The notes beneath the pieces were generated by a model. That model had not been told where the DNA came from and searched no databases. It worked only from the letters and a program-made list of their open reading frames with translations. A program made the position numbers and the translations under genes. A stretch of 64,000 bases of DNA from Owenweeksia sp. (lineage in GTDB: Bacteria; Bacteroidota; Bacteroidia; Flavobacteriales; Schleiferiaceae): assembly GCA_028285465.1 (NCBI GenBank), contig JANQPD010000052.1, positions 27,253-91,252 on the forward strand, read 5' to 3'. Shown piece after piece: positions 34,561-42,904 of the stretch (positions are counted from its first letter, which is position 1; the number at the start of each line of letters is the position of its first letter).

Positions 34561-35215
34561 CGCTTACTTTTTGCAGGGCTTCCCATAAAGGGTCTTCGTA
34601 AAGATCATGCTTGCCGGTAAAACGAAGCAGTTGAGGCGAAAAACCTCTTTCCTTTAAAAATGCCAGGTGGCTTTGCAACTTTTCTTCACTAATAAATTCA
34701 TCCGCATTCCCCAAGGCCATCAGCACACGCATAGGTGATAATCTGGAGTGGGCTTGCTCAAAGTTGAGGTCGGGAGGGAAAGCACCGGCCCAGTTGATCA
34801 GGTAATCAAAAGAATATTCCGATTGTGCCACCCAGCGACAGGCCGTAGCTGCCCCCTGTGAAAAGCCCAATACACCAGCAGGTAACGGTCGGGCCAGTTT
34901 CTGCTGCACCTGCATGTACACTGTATCCAAAAAACGTACATAATCGCTGATGTCGTTCAGGCGGTCTTCTTTAGTCATCCAACTGGCACCCACACGCCCA
35001 CTGCTTTTTTGCAGGTAAAAACGGTGAAAGCCTTCCGGGGCAATAAAGAGGGTTTTATGAAGTGCTTTGTGCTGAAACCTGCGCATGAAAAACTGCGCCA
35101 GTTGCCCGTAGCCGTGCAGGCAAAAACAAACCCCTTCGTAAGGGGCGTTTAAAGGGCCGCTGCTATAATAGCGGGCGGTCTTTTCTACCTTTAGATAATG
35201 TGCCTCACCGCTCAA
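34550..35215 (-). CDS. Alpha/beta hydrolase, phospholipase/carboxylesterase type
   Basis: 221 residues. Oxyanion region LHGYGQLA, nucleophile elbow GFSQG with Ser119, and C-terminal acid and base in ALGNADEFI and GKHDLYEDP. This order matches the YpfH/acyl-protein-thioesterase family of soluble serine esterases. It has no signal peptide. Its start overlaps the enoyl-CoA hydratase stop by four bases, so the two are cotranscribed. Confidence 0.85.
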   Translation of the reverse strand: MSGEAHYLKVEKTARYYSSGPLNAPYEGVCFCLHGYGQLAQFFMRRFQHKALHKTLFIAPEGFHRFYLQKSSGRVGASWMTKEDRLNDISDYVRFLDTVYMQVQQKLARPLPAGVLGFSQGAATACRWVAQSEYSFDYLINWAGAFPPDLNFEQAHSRLSPMRVLMALGNADEFISEEKLQSHLAFLKERGFSPQLLRFTGKHDLYEDPLWEALQKVSVNR

Positions 35216-35985
35216 AAGTTCGCCTTGCGCTTTTCCAGAAAAGCAGCGGTGCCTTCTTCAAAATCAGCTGTGCCAAAACATTTGCCAAATTCTTCCACTT
35301 CCACTTTATACCCGTTGATGCCGGTTGTAAAACCTGCATTTACACTTTTAATGGCGCTACACAAAGCACTCGGTGAATTCTTCATGATCTTGCCGGCTAA
35401 TGCAGCGCACTTGTCCAGCAACTCGGCTTGCGGCACCACATGGTTTACCAGGCCGGTTTCGTACGCCCGCGCTGCCGGGATCATTTCAGCGGTCATGATC
35501 ATTTCATGCGCCCTGCCTTTGCCTATCAACTGGGCCAGGCGTTGCGTACCTCCGTAGCCCGGGATAAGCCCCAAGCCTGTTTCAGGTAAGCCCAGGCGGG
35601 CGTTTTCGCTGGCTACCCTGAAATGGCAGGCCATAGCCAATTCCAAGCCTCCTCCTAAGGCAAAGCCGTTTACAGCCGCTATCACCGGTTTGGTAAGGTG
35701 CTCTATTTTGTCAAAAAGCTTGCGCTGTCCATCCGAAGCCAGTTGGGTACCTTCCTCTATATTGAAATTGGCAAATTCTTTTATGTCCGCCCCCGCTACA
35801 AAACTCTTTTCTCCGTTCCCAGTGAGCACGAGCACCCGGACTTCTTCTGCCTGCTCTGCGGTGCCTAGTGCCAGACTGAGCTCCTCAATGGTTTCTTTAT
35901 TCAGCGCATTGAGCTGTTTGGGCCGGTTGATGGTAATGAAACAAATGCGATCCCGTGTTTCGGTAAGGAGGTTGTGGTAAGCCAT
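35212..35985 (-). CDS. Enoyl-CoA hydratase/isomerase family protein
   Basis: 257 residues, crotonase fold. CoA oxyanion-hole regions SFVAGADIKEF and NGFALGGGLELA. The two catalytic glutamates of true hydratases are both present 20 residues apart (Glu115 in GGGLE and Glu135 in LGLPE). It should add water to trans-2-enoyl-CoA in fatty-acid or amino-acid breakdown. It is the upstream partner of the esterase gene, and the SIMPL gene is six bases further upstream on the same strand. Confidence 0.92.
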   Translation of the reverse strand: MAYHNLLTETRDRICFITINRPKQLNALNKETIEELSLALGTAEQAEEVRVLVLTGNGEKSFVAGADIKEFANFNIEEGTQLASDGQRKLFDKIEHLTKPVIAAVNGFALGGGLELAMACHFRVASENARLGLPETGLGLIPGYGGTQRLAQLIGKGRAHEMIMTAEMIPAARAYETGLVNHVVPQAELLDKCAALAGKIMKNSPSALCSAIKSVNAGFTTGINGYKVEVEEFGKCFGTADFEEGTAAFLEKRKANF

Positions 35986-35991
35986 GTGGGG

Positions 35992-36702
35992 TTATTTTAA
36001 TTCAAACTCTACGTATACCTGCACGCTTAAGCTCAGGTTTCCGCCCACAATACTAGGCATTGCTTCGGCTTCTGCAAAATTTTTATACATAGGAGAAGGG
36101 CCTCCTCCCTCGTTAAAGGGCATATCGCTAATGCGTAGGGCCCTGCCGATTTTTTGCCCGTATTGTGCGGCCATGCTCTGCGCTTTGGCTTTTGCATTAT
36201 TCAGGGCCCGCGCCATTAGTTTTTCTTTTTCCAGCGCGGCTTTACTGGAGCGGAATTGCATGCGGCCCAGTTCATTAACACCTGCCTGCAAAAGTTGATC
36301 TAAAAGGTCGTCATAGTCTTTAAGGTCTGTAAGCACAAAACTCAGGCTTTGGCGCGCCCAATAATGGTCCTCTTCCCTGCGGTTGTAACCGGATCTCTTA
36401 GAGAGGTTTACGTACTCTGTATTCAGTGCTTCTACATCTTTATTTGCCTTCAGCAAGGCCACTACACCCGCCATTTTTTCCTGCACGTTCAGCATAGCGG
36501 TCATGGCTTCCTTATTTTCATCGGTAATGCTTACCTGTATCAGCACCTCATCCGGGCTAAGCTCTACAGAGGCAAAGCCCCGCACGCTAACGCTGCCCGT
36601 TACCTGGCCGTATGCTTGCTGCTGAGCGGTTACTGAAATGGGGAAGCCCAGCATGCAAGCTGAAAAAAGGGCCGTTGCGAAAAGGGGAACGATGTTTTTC
36701 AT
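35992..36702 (-). CDS. SIMPL (DUF541) domain-containing periplasmic protein
   Basis: 236 residues. Signal peptide (LFATALFSACMLGFPISVTA). The SIMPL domain starts with SVRGFASVELSPDEVLIQVS and contains the typical ALNNAKAKAQSMAAQYGQKI helix followed by SLSVQVYVEFEL. Family members (Oxa/YggE-like) are periplasmic and have been linked to stress tolerance; the mechanism is unclear. Its ATG overlaps the stop of the histidine kinase upstream by four bases. Confidence 0.88.
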   Translation of the reverse strand: MKNIVPLFATALFSACMLGFPISVTAQQQAYGQVTGSVSVRGFASVELSPDEVLIQVSITDENKEAMTAMLNVQEKMAGVVALLKANKDVEALNTEYVNLSKRSGYNRREEDHYWARQSLSFVLTDLKDYDDLLDQLLQAGVNELGRMQFRSSKAALEKEKLMARALNNAKAKAQSMAAQYGQKIGRALRISDMPFNEGGGPSPMYKNFAEAEAMPSIVGGNLSLSVQVYVEFELK

Positions 36703-38156
36703 GAGTGGGGTTTTAGTGACGGTATATATACATAAAAAGTGGTCCCTATGTTGAGCTGGCTTTCGAACCAGATCTTACCTCCAAAGCTATCTACAATTTT
36801 TTTTACCATGGCCAGGCCAAGCCCCATACCTTTTGTTTTTGTGGTAAAGCGAGGCTCGTAGATCTTTTCGCGTTTTTCCTCTTCAATGCCGATGCCATTG
36901 TCGCGTACGGAGATCTGTGCACCCTCTTCTGCCTTATCCAGACGTACTTTGATCTGGGGCTGCTGCCCCTCCGGAACGGCTTGGATGGCGTTGTTTATGA
37001 GGTTGTTCATTACGCGCAGCAGCTGGTCTTTGTCACCGATTACCCTTGCTTCGGGGTGGTCTGTTTCAAAATGGATGTTGTAATCTGCATAAAGCGCAGT
37101 GGTGCGCTGGATCAGTTCCTTTAGTGAAAAGGCCTCGTGCTTAAGCTCGGGCATAGTAGCAAAGCGGGAAAAGGCTTCGGCAATGTTGCTCAAAGCATCT
37201 ATCTGCCCGATCATACTTTCGGTAAACTCCTTGAGCTTTTCAGGCTGATCTGTTTTAAGGCTGCGCTCCAGGTATTGCACGTTGAGACGCATAGGGGTTA
37301 GCGGATTCTTGATCTCGTGCGCAACCTGGCGTGCCATTTCTTTCCAGGCACTTTCCCTTTCGGTCTGGGCCAGCTTTACCGCACTTTTTTCCAATTCGCT
37401 CAACATGCGGTTGTATTCATCTACCAGGGTGCCAATTTCATCGTCAAACTTCCATTGCAGGCGCTGGTTGTTGCCACCAATCCTGATTTTTTTTAACTCC
37501 TGGCCAATGGCCTGCAACGAACCGGTAATGTAATTGGAAAGAAAGTACGCAATGAGGCTGGACGCCAGAAAGAGCAGGAAGTAGATCTGCCCAAGTGTTA
37601 CCAAAAAGTTTATAAGGTCCTGCCGGTGAATGTCTTCTGTATCAAAGTAGGGCAAATTCACAATAGCGATCGGCTGGTTGCGCGCATTGCGGATGATGTT
37701 ATAGGTGCTGAGGTAATTCAACCCCAGGGAATCGTTGCGGGTTTTTACCAGGAGCTGGTCCGGGCTGTCGTAAATTGCTTCCATCAGGCTATTGCTCAGC
37801 TGTTTGGTAATGATATTCTGATCGTACAATTCCGGGTTGCTCGTAATTAACGAATTCCCGTTTAGCCCGTAAATGTTAATATCCATGTTATTGATATCGG
37901 CCAGCTCACAGATCTTGGTGTCAAAGAGCTTAACGATGCTATCCGTATTTTCCGTGATCGGCTGCCCGCGTAAAAAGTAATCAATGCCTTCATTTACCGC
38001 ATACTCCTTGCGCCTGAGGCGCTCCTGGTGGTATTGTTCATTCTCATTCTTGAAGTGGTAGAATGAAATGGTTCCCGTGAGTGCAAAGGAAACGAGGATC
38101 AACAGGATCATGGAAAAAAAGATGCGCTGGCGCAGTGTAAGCCTAAATCGCTTCAT
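36699..38156 (-). CDS. Sensor histidine kinase with HAMP domain
   Basis: 485 residues. First membrane helix (IFFSMILLILVSFALTGTIS), an extracytoplasmic sensor of ~140 residues, second helix (YFLLFLASSLIAYFLSNYI), HAMP, then HisKA with MARQVAHEIKNPLTPMRLNV. The ATPase domain has NNLINNAIQAVPEG, VRDNGIGIEEE and TKGMGLGLAMVKKI. The sequence type is that of NtrY-like kinases. No response regulator is adjacent. It is the first gene of the 38156-to-34550 unit; the 109 bases between it and the importer operon hold no gene. Confidence 0.93.
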   Translation of the reverse strand: MKRFRLTLRQRIFFSMILLILVSFALTGTISFYHFKNENEQYHQERLRRKEYAVNEGIDYFLRGQPITENTDSIVKLFDTKICELADINNMDINIYGLNGNSLITSNPELYDQNIITKQLSNSLMEAIYDSPDQLLVKTRNDSLGLNYLSTYNIIRNARNQPIAIVNLPYFDTEDIHRQDLINFLVTLGQIYFLLFLASSLIAYFLSNYITGSLQAIGQELKKIRIGGNNQRLQWKFDDEIGTLVDEYNRMLSELEKSAVKLAQTERESAWKEMARQVAHEIKNPLTPMRLNVQYLERSLKTDQPEKLKEFTESMIGQIDALSNIAEAFSRFATMPELKHEAFSLKELIQRTTALYADYNIHFETDHPEARVIGDKDQLLRVMNNLINNAIQAVPEGQQPQIKVRLDKAEEGAQISVRDNGIGIEEEKREKIYEPRFTTKTKGMGLGLAMVKKIVDSFGGKIWFESQLNIGTTFYVYIPSLKPHS

Positions 38157-38265
38157 AGAAGTATGCTAGAGCGTGATAAAAATAGCGAAATGCCCTGAGT
38201 AGAAACATCCGCAAAGGTTATGCCGATCAGAAATTTCTGATCCATAGCCGACTATCTTCTACGCA

Positions 38266-39165
38266 TCAGGCGCCATGTGTCGGGCTAGCTGCTGTCGCTT
38301 TTAACGGCTTATTGCGCGAAGAGGCCTGTAAACGGGTATAAGCAAAAGCAAGTGCAAAATACAAGCCCGCTGCTGTGGCCATGGCCCCCGCAATGCTTCC
38401 GTCCAGCCATACAGCCAGAAAATACCCCCCTCCGGCTGTGGCAAATGCAAAGAGAACCGTAAGCCAAAGCATTTTTTTCAGTTTGCCTGTAAGCAGGTAG
38501 GCTGTAGCCGGTGGAGCTACCATCAAAGCTACCACCAGGATAGCGCCCACAGATTCAAAAGAAACAACCGTGGTTACGGAAACCAGGCCCATAAAGCCAA
38601 AATGCCATAATGCCGTACTAATGCCCAATGCCGTGGCATAATCCGGATTAAAGGTGCTAATAGTCAGTCCTTTGTACCCTCGCCAGACAAAGAGCACAAT
38701 CAGCAAAAGCAGCCCCGCAGAAACATACAGAGGTCTGGGCCCCAGGTTAGTGCCATTGGCCAGTTGCCATAAATCAAGGGGAACATAGGCTATTTCGCCA
38801 TACAGCACACATTCCTGGTCGAGGTCCACATTATCCGTATAGGCACTAATAAGGATTACCCCAATAGCAAACAACCACGTAAACGTAACGCCAATACTTG
38901 CGTCTTCCTGCAGGCGTGCCTTTTTATGCAGGAGCTCAATAAGTACGGTAGTCAGCACACCTACCAGGGCTGCCCCCAGCAACATGATCAGGTTGTCGCG
39001 GCTGCCGCTAATTAAAAAGGCCAGAGCGATCCCGGGAAGTACGGCATGAGAAATGGCGTCTCCCAGCATGGCCATTTTACGCAGGATCAAAAAAGCCCCG
39101 ACAAGCCCGCAGCTAACGGCAATGAAACCGGCCGTTAAAACGATATAAAGGCTTTCCAAACTCAT
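38266..39165 (-). CDS. Metal ABC transporter permease (ZnuB/MntB family)
   Basis: 299 residues, about eight membrane helices, ABC-3 family. Typical segments are FLILRKMAMLGDAISHAVLP near the N-terminus and VSFESVGAILVVALMVAPPA. The permease forms the inner-membrane channel for divalent metals (Mn, Zn or Fe). It overlaps the preceding permease gene by four bases and is the last gene of the operon. Confidence 0.93.
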   Translation of the reverse strand: MSLESLYIVLTAGFIAVSCGLVGAFLILRKMAMLGDAISHAVLPGIALAFLISGSRDNLIMLLGAALVGVLTTVLIELLHKKARLQEDASIGVTFTWLFAIGVILISAYTDNVDLDQECVLYGEIAYVPLDLWQLANGTNLGPRPLYVSAGLLLLIVLFVWRGYKGLTISTFNPDYATALGISTALWHFGFMGLVSVTTVVSFESVGAILVVALMVAPPATAYLLTGKLKKMLWLTVLFAFATAGGGYFLAVWLDGSIAGAMATAAGLYFALAFAYTRLQASSRNKPLKATAASPTHGA

Positions 39166-40460
39166 GCTTTGTACGGGATGGGGCTCTCGTGCGGGTCTTT
39201 TTTGGGATAACCCAATTCCTCTAAGAGCTGTTCTTCTATCTCCGGGGTAATGATGTGTTCAATGGTTTCTGCATTCGGATGGATATGGTCTGCTTTAAGC
39301 CGCATGCGTTCGGTCAGGTACATCTCCCAGATCCTGTGTAAGCGCACCACACGCCTGGCCTCTTCTACCCCTTTTTCACTGAGTTGAAAACGGTTTTTCT
39401 CCGTTATGGGCATTATCCAGAATTCTTTTTTGAGCTTTTTAAGTGCCGTATGGAAATCCCCCTGGCTAAAACTGCGTTGCTCCAGTATATCCCCCTCGGT
39501 GAAGTGCCGGTTTTGAAAATCACTCTGCTCCTGCAGGTGGTACAATGCCTTTAATAGGTTTTCCGAAACGATCTTGATCCTGTTTTTCCGCTGTTGCAGC
39601 AATTTGGCCAGCACCCCCCGCCTTGGCGAAAAGAACAGGGAAGCCAGGGCTATACACGAAAGACACATCACAATCCAAGGGCCGGTGGGCATGTTGGGCG
39701 CGGTAAAAGAAATATACGACCCCACCAGTCCTGAAAAAGCGCCAATGCCCCCGGCCAGCAACATCATAACAGATAAACGCTCTGTCCAGGCTCTGGCAGC
39801 GGCCGATGGGGTAATGATCAATGCCGCCATAAGTACCACACCCACCGACTGTATGCCCAATGCAATGGCCAATACGGTAATGGTGCTCAATACGAAACGC
39901 AACGATTGTACGGGCAGGCCGCTGGCCTGGGCAAAGTCCGGATTAAAACTAAGGAGTTTGAATTCTTTAAACAGCAAAAGAATAACCGCAAGCAACAGAA
40001 AAGCTATGATCCCGTATGCATACAGATCCTGCTTTACTATCGCGGCAGCTTTACCAAATAAAAACTGATCTAGGCCCGCCTGGTTGCCTATCCCGGTATG
40101 CTGGATATGGGTAAGCAATAAGATCCCCACGCCAAAAAAAACACTGAGTACCAAGCCTATAGCTGTATCCGGTTTTAGCTTGCTTTTATTGGAAATGTAT
40201 TCGATGCTTACCATGGCCAGCCAGCCGCTCACCAGGGCTCCTCCCATTAAGAGGAAAGGGTTTTTAGACTGAAAAAACAGGAAAGAAAGCGCTATGCCGG
40301 GCAATATAGCATGGGCTATGGCGTCTCCTATCAGGGAACGCTTGCGCAAAAAGGCAAAGCTGCCTACGGCTGCAGTACTTAAACCCAAAAACATAGTGCC
40401 AAAGGTTACCAGGCGTACGTTAGGGTCTGTAAAGCTGAAAAAAGCGAAAAACTTATCCAT
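39162..40460 (-). CDS. Metal ABC transporter permease fused to a DtxR-like domain
   Basis: 432 residues from the ATG at 40460; an earlier start at 40490 is possible but lies in the ATPase gene. Residues 1-270 are an ABC-3 permease (AFLRKRSLIGDAIAHAILPG, IQSVGVVLMAALIITPSAAA). From about residue 290 the chain becomes soluble and resembles the DtxR/MntR fold: a winged-helix-like part (ALYHLQEQSDFQNRHFTEGD) and a dimerisation/metal-binding part (RLHRIWEMYLTERM, NAETIEHIITPE, GYPKKDPHESPIP). It keeps an E-x-x-E-H motif like that of the adjacent regulator. The fusion may sense cytoplasmic metal and gate transport (inference). Confidence 0.9.
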   Translation of the reverse strand: MDKFFAFFSFTDPNVRLVTFGTMFLGLSTAAVGSFAFLRKRSLIGDAIAHAILPGIALSFLFFQSKNPFLLMGGALVSGWLAMVSIEYISNKSKLKPDTAIGLVLSVFFGVGILLLTHIQHTGIGNQAGLDQFLFGKAAAIVKQDLYAYGIIAFLLLAVILLLFKEFKLLSFNPDFAQASGLPVQSLRFVLSTITVLAIALGIQSVGVVLMAALIITPSAAARAWTERLSVMMLLAGGIGAFSGLVGSYISFTAPNMPTGPWIVMCLSCIALASLFFSPRRGVLAKLLQQRKNRIKIVSENLLKALYHLQEQSDFQNRHFTEGDILEQRSFSQGDFHTALKKLKKEFWIMPITEKNRFQLSEKGVEEARRVVRLHRIWEMYLTERMRLKADHIHPNAETIEHIITPEIEEQLLEELGYPKKDPHESPIPYKA

Positions 40461-41268
40461 CGCCCAGGCCTTCCTTTTCTTTAAACTCACCCTCCCGTAT
40501 GGGAAAGTCTTTGCGGGAGATCAGGTCACCGATCTTGGAAAGTACCGTAAGCCGTCCGCCATAGGCCTCTTGCAGCAGGTCGGAGCGAAACACCTCTTCT
40601 TTGGAACCGGCTGCTACCAGGCGTGTGTTGAGCAATACGATCCAGTCAAAATAATCATATGCCGTCTGCAGGTCATGGTGCACGATCACCACGGTTTTGC
40701 CCTCTTGCTTCATTTCGCTCAGAAGCGTGAGGATGCTCTCTTCCGTAGAAGCATCCACGCCCACAAAAGGCTCATCCATCAAATAAAGATCCGCCTGCTG
40801 CGCCAGGGAGCGCGCAATAAACACACGCTGTTGCTGCCCTCCGCTTAGCTGGCTGATCTGGCGTTTGGCATAGGGCAACATCCCCACCTTTTCCAGCGCC
40901 TCCGCGGCAACGTGTTTGTCTTCTGCAGAGAGCCGCTTAAAGAGGTTGCTCCTACGGTAACGCCCCATTTGCACCACATCCAGCACACTGGCCGGAAAAT
41001 CCCAGTCTACACTTTCCCGCTGTGGTACGTAGCTTACGCGCTGCCGCACCTCGTCCAGCTTTTTCCCGAAGAGGTTCACATAACCCCCGTCGGGCTGCAT
41101 CAAACCCATGATGTTTTTTAACAGGGTGGTTTTTCCTGAGCCATTAGGCCCCACAATGCCTACAAGCTTCCCTGCCGGCAGGGCAAAATCAATTTCCCAC
41201 AATACGGGTTTGCGCTGGTAGCTTGCCGTAAGGTTGTGTACCTCTAAAGCCGGTTTTTCGGTGCTCAT
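40453..41268 (-). CDS. Metal ABC transporter ATP-binding protein
   Basis: 271 residues. Walker A GPNGSGKTT at residues 40-48, signature LSGGQQQRV, Walker B LYLMDEPFVGVD, and the H-loop VIVHHDL. It powers the importer with the two permeases and the binding protein encoded around it. It overlaps the next gene by eight bases and the previous one by four. Confidence 0.95.
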   Translation of the reverse strand: MSTEKPALEVHNLTASYQRKPVLWEIDFALPAGKLVGIVGPNGSGKTTLLKNIMGLMQPDGGYVNLFGKKLDEVRQRVSYVPQRESVDWDFPASVLDVVQMGRYRRSNLFKRLSAEDKHVAAEALEKVGMLPYAKRQISQLSGGQQQRVFIARSLAQQADLYLMDEPFVGVDASTEESILTLLSEMKQEGKTVVIVHHDLQTAYDYFDWIVLLNTRLVAAGSKEEVFRSDLLQEAYGGRLTVLSKIGDLISRKDFPIREGEFKEKEGLGDG

Positions 41269-42173
41269 TGCAATGCTGTGCTAATGGTCTGTACATTGTG
41301 CCTCACCATGCCAACATAGGTGCCTTCAGGGCTACCTGCTTCGCCCAGGGCGTCACTAAACAGTTCTCCCCCAAGCTTTACTTCATGCCCCTGAGCCCGG
41401 CAGCCTTCCAGTACCGCTTCAATACTACGGGTAGAAACGGAACTTTCCACAAAAATGGCTTTGATCTTGCGCGCTACAATAAAGCGCACCAACTCACTTA
41501 CATCTTGTAACCCATATTCCGCAGTGGTGCTAATGCCTTGCAAGCCGCGTACTTCAATGTTGTAGGCCTGGCCAAAGTATTTGAAAGCATCGTGTGCGGT
41601 AATTAAAACTCTTTGATTATCAGGAATTTTACTTAAAGAAGTTCTGCAAAAATCATCCAAGGTTTCCAGCTCCTTTAGATAGGTTTTTTCGCGGGAGGCA
41701 ATATCATCCGCATGATCCGGAAATGCTTTTTGCAATTCGTAAGACAAGCCCTGCACCACATGGCTCCACAAGCGCACATCGAACCACACATGCGGATCAT
41801 AGGCATTGTTGTAGCCGGTTGCGTTGATGAGCTTTCCCTGAGGTAGCGCTTCCGCTGCGGCTATTACCCTTTTGTTCGCAGAGAGCTTGCTGAATATTTC
41901 CCCCATTTTTCCTTCCAGGTGCAAGCCGTTGTACACAATAACTTTCGCCTGGCTCAACGCCCTTATGTCGCCCTGGCTTGCCTTATACAGGTGTGGATCT
42001 ACCCCCGGGCCCATAAGCGTCTGCACCTTGGCCGCATTGCCTATAAGCTTTTGTACAGCATCTCCCAGCATACCCGTAGTGCAGGTGATCACCGGAACAC
42101 CAGGCTCTTCCGCGCTTTCGCAGGAACAAGCCCATAGCAGGGCAATGAGCCCTATATAAAGCATCCTTTTCAT
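41265..42173 (-). CDS. Metal ABC transporter substrate-binding lipoprotein (ZnuA/MntC family)
   Basis: 302 residues. Lipoprotein signal (IGLIALLWAC, then SCESAEEP). Metal-site regions of the cluster A-I family: GVDPHLYKASQGDIRAL, NAYDPHVWFDVRLW, and the C-terminal GGELFSDALGEAG. Members deliver Mn, Zn or Fe to the permease in the periplasm. There is no long His-rich loop like that of typical ZnuA, which slightly favours Mn or Fe. The gene lies between the regulator and the ATPase. Confidence 0.92.
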   Translation of the reverse strand: MKRMLYIGLIALLWACSCESAEEPGVPVITCTTGMLGDAVQKLIGNAAKVQTLMGPGVDPHLYKASQGDIRALSQAKVIVYNGLHLEGKMGEIFSKLSANKRVIAAAEALPQGKLINATGYNNAYDPHVWFDVRLWSHVVQGLSYELQKAFPDHADDIASREKTYLKELETLDDFCRTSLSKIPDNQRVLITAHDAFKYFGQAYNIEVRGLQGISTTAEYGLQDVSELVRFIVARKIKAIFVESSVSTRSIEAVLEGCRAQGHEVKLGGELFSDALGEAGSPEGTYVGMVRHNVQTISTALQ

Positions 42174-42829
42174 GTGTGTTTTACATATAAGTTGCTGCTG
42201 GCTTTAGCGCTTAAGCTGATCTCAACCGCATCGTTGAGTCGCGCCTGTATGGAGCCGTCAAAGCTTTCTTTTTCTACAATATGCAGCATACTACCCAGTC
42301 CTATTTTGCTTTTTTCCAGGTATTTAAGAAAAGAAACTGAACTATCTTTCACTCCTGTAACAATAAGATCTTCGCCCGGTGCACATTCTGCCAGGGTCAG
42401 TTCGGGTCGTTTGGGGAAAGCGCCTTCCCGGTCCGGGATCGGATCTCCGTGCGGATCATATTTGGGAAAGCCAAGAAAAGCGTCCAGTTCATCGGTAAGC
42501 TTCGTAGATTGAATGTGTTCAAGTTGCTCGGCTACCTCATGTACCTCTTCCCAACCAAAATTCATTTTTTTCACCAAAAACACTTCCCAAAGGCGATGTT
42601 TGCGCAGGGTACGTACCGCTATGGCTTTGCCGCTTTCTGTAAGCTCCGCTCCCTTGTATTTTTCATACACCACCAGCTCTTTCTCTCCCAGTTTTTTCAG
42701 CATGTCGCTAACAGAGGCCGCCTTGGTCTCTAAACGCTCCGCTATAGCACTGGTGCTGGCGCCCCGCTCGTTTTGCCGGCTGAGAAAGAGGATGGCCTTT
42801 AAATAATTCTCTTCTGTAAATGAGTACAT
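42170..42829 (-). CDS. DtxR/MntR-family metal-dependent transcriptional regulator
   Basis: 219 residues. Winged helix (ASTSAIAERLETKAASVSDM), dimerisation/metal-binding domain (LRKHRLWEVFLVKKMNFGWE, VAEQLEHIQS) and a C-terminal FeoA/SH3-like domain (LAECAPGEDLIVTGVKDSSV). Family members bind DNA when loaded with Mn2+ or Fe2+ and repress uptake genes. It is the first gene of the importer operon. A TACTTTTG element on the minus strand (42838-42845) lies nine bases before its start. The divergent TonB receptor gene has a matching operator. Confidence 0.93.
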   Translation of the reverse strand: MYSFTEENYLKAILFLSRQNERGASTSAIAERLETKAASVSDMLKKLGEKELVVYEKYKGAELTESGKAIAVRTLRKHRLWEVFLVKKMNFGWEEVHEVAEQLEHIQSTKLTDELDAFLGFPKYDPHGDPIPDREGAFPKRPELTLAECAPGEDLIVTGVKDSSVSFLKYLEKSKIGLGSMLHIVEKESFDGSIQARLNDAVEISLSAKASSNLYVKHT

Positions 42830-42837
42830 AATTACGG

Positions 42838-42845
42838 CAAAAGTA
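42838..42845 (-). promoter_or_regulatory. Candidate -7 element of the mntR-type operon
   Basis: The minus strand reads TACTTTTG, matching TAnnTTTG. It is so close to the ATG at 42829 that the transcript would be nearly leaderless. No TTTG is found at the -33 position. Confidence 0.4.
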
Positions 42846-42853
42846 AAAAAAAT

Positions 42854-42890
42854 TTTGGCTGGAAAAATTTAATATTTAGATTTGCCTAAA
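42854..42890 (+). promoter_or_regulatory. Consensus promoter with overlapping MntR/DtxR-like operator
   Basis: TTTG at 42854-42857, 19 bases, then TAGATTTG at 42877-42884: an exact match to the Bacteroidota consensus. TTTAGATTTGCCTAAA (42875-42890), a TTTAG-N6-CTAAA inverted repeat, covers the -7 element. A protein bound there would block the TonB receptor promoter. The regulator gene is divergent and 46 bp away. Confidence 0.7.
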
Positions 42891-42904
42891 AATTAATTAC
42901 AGTC

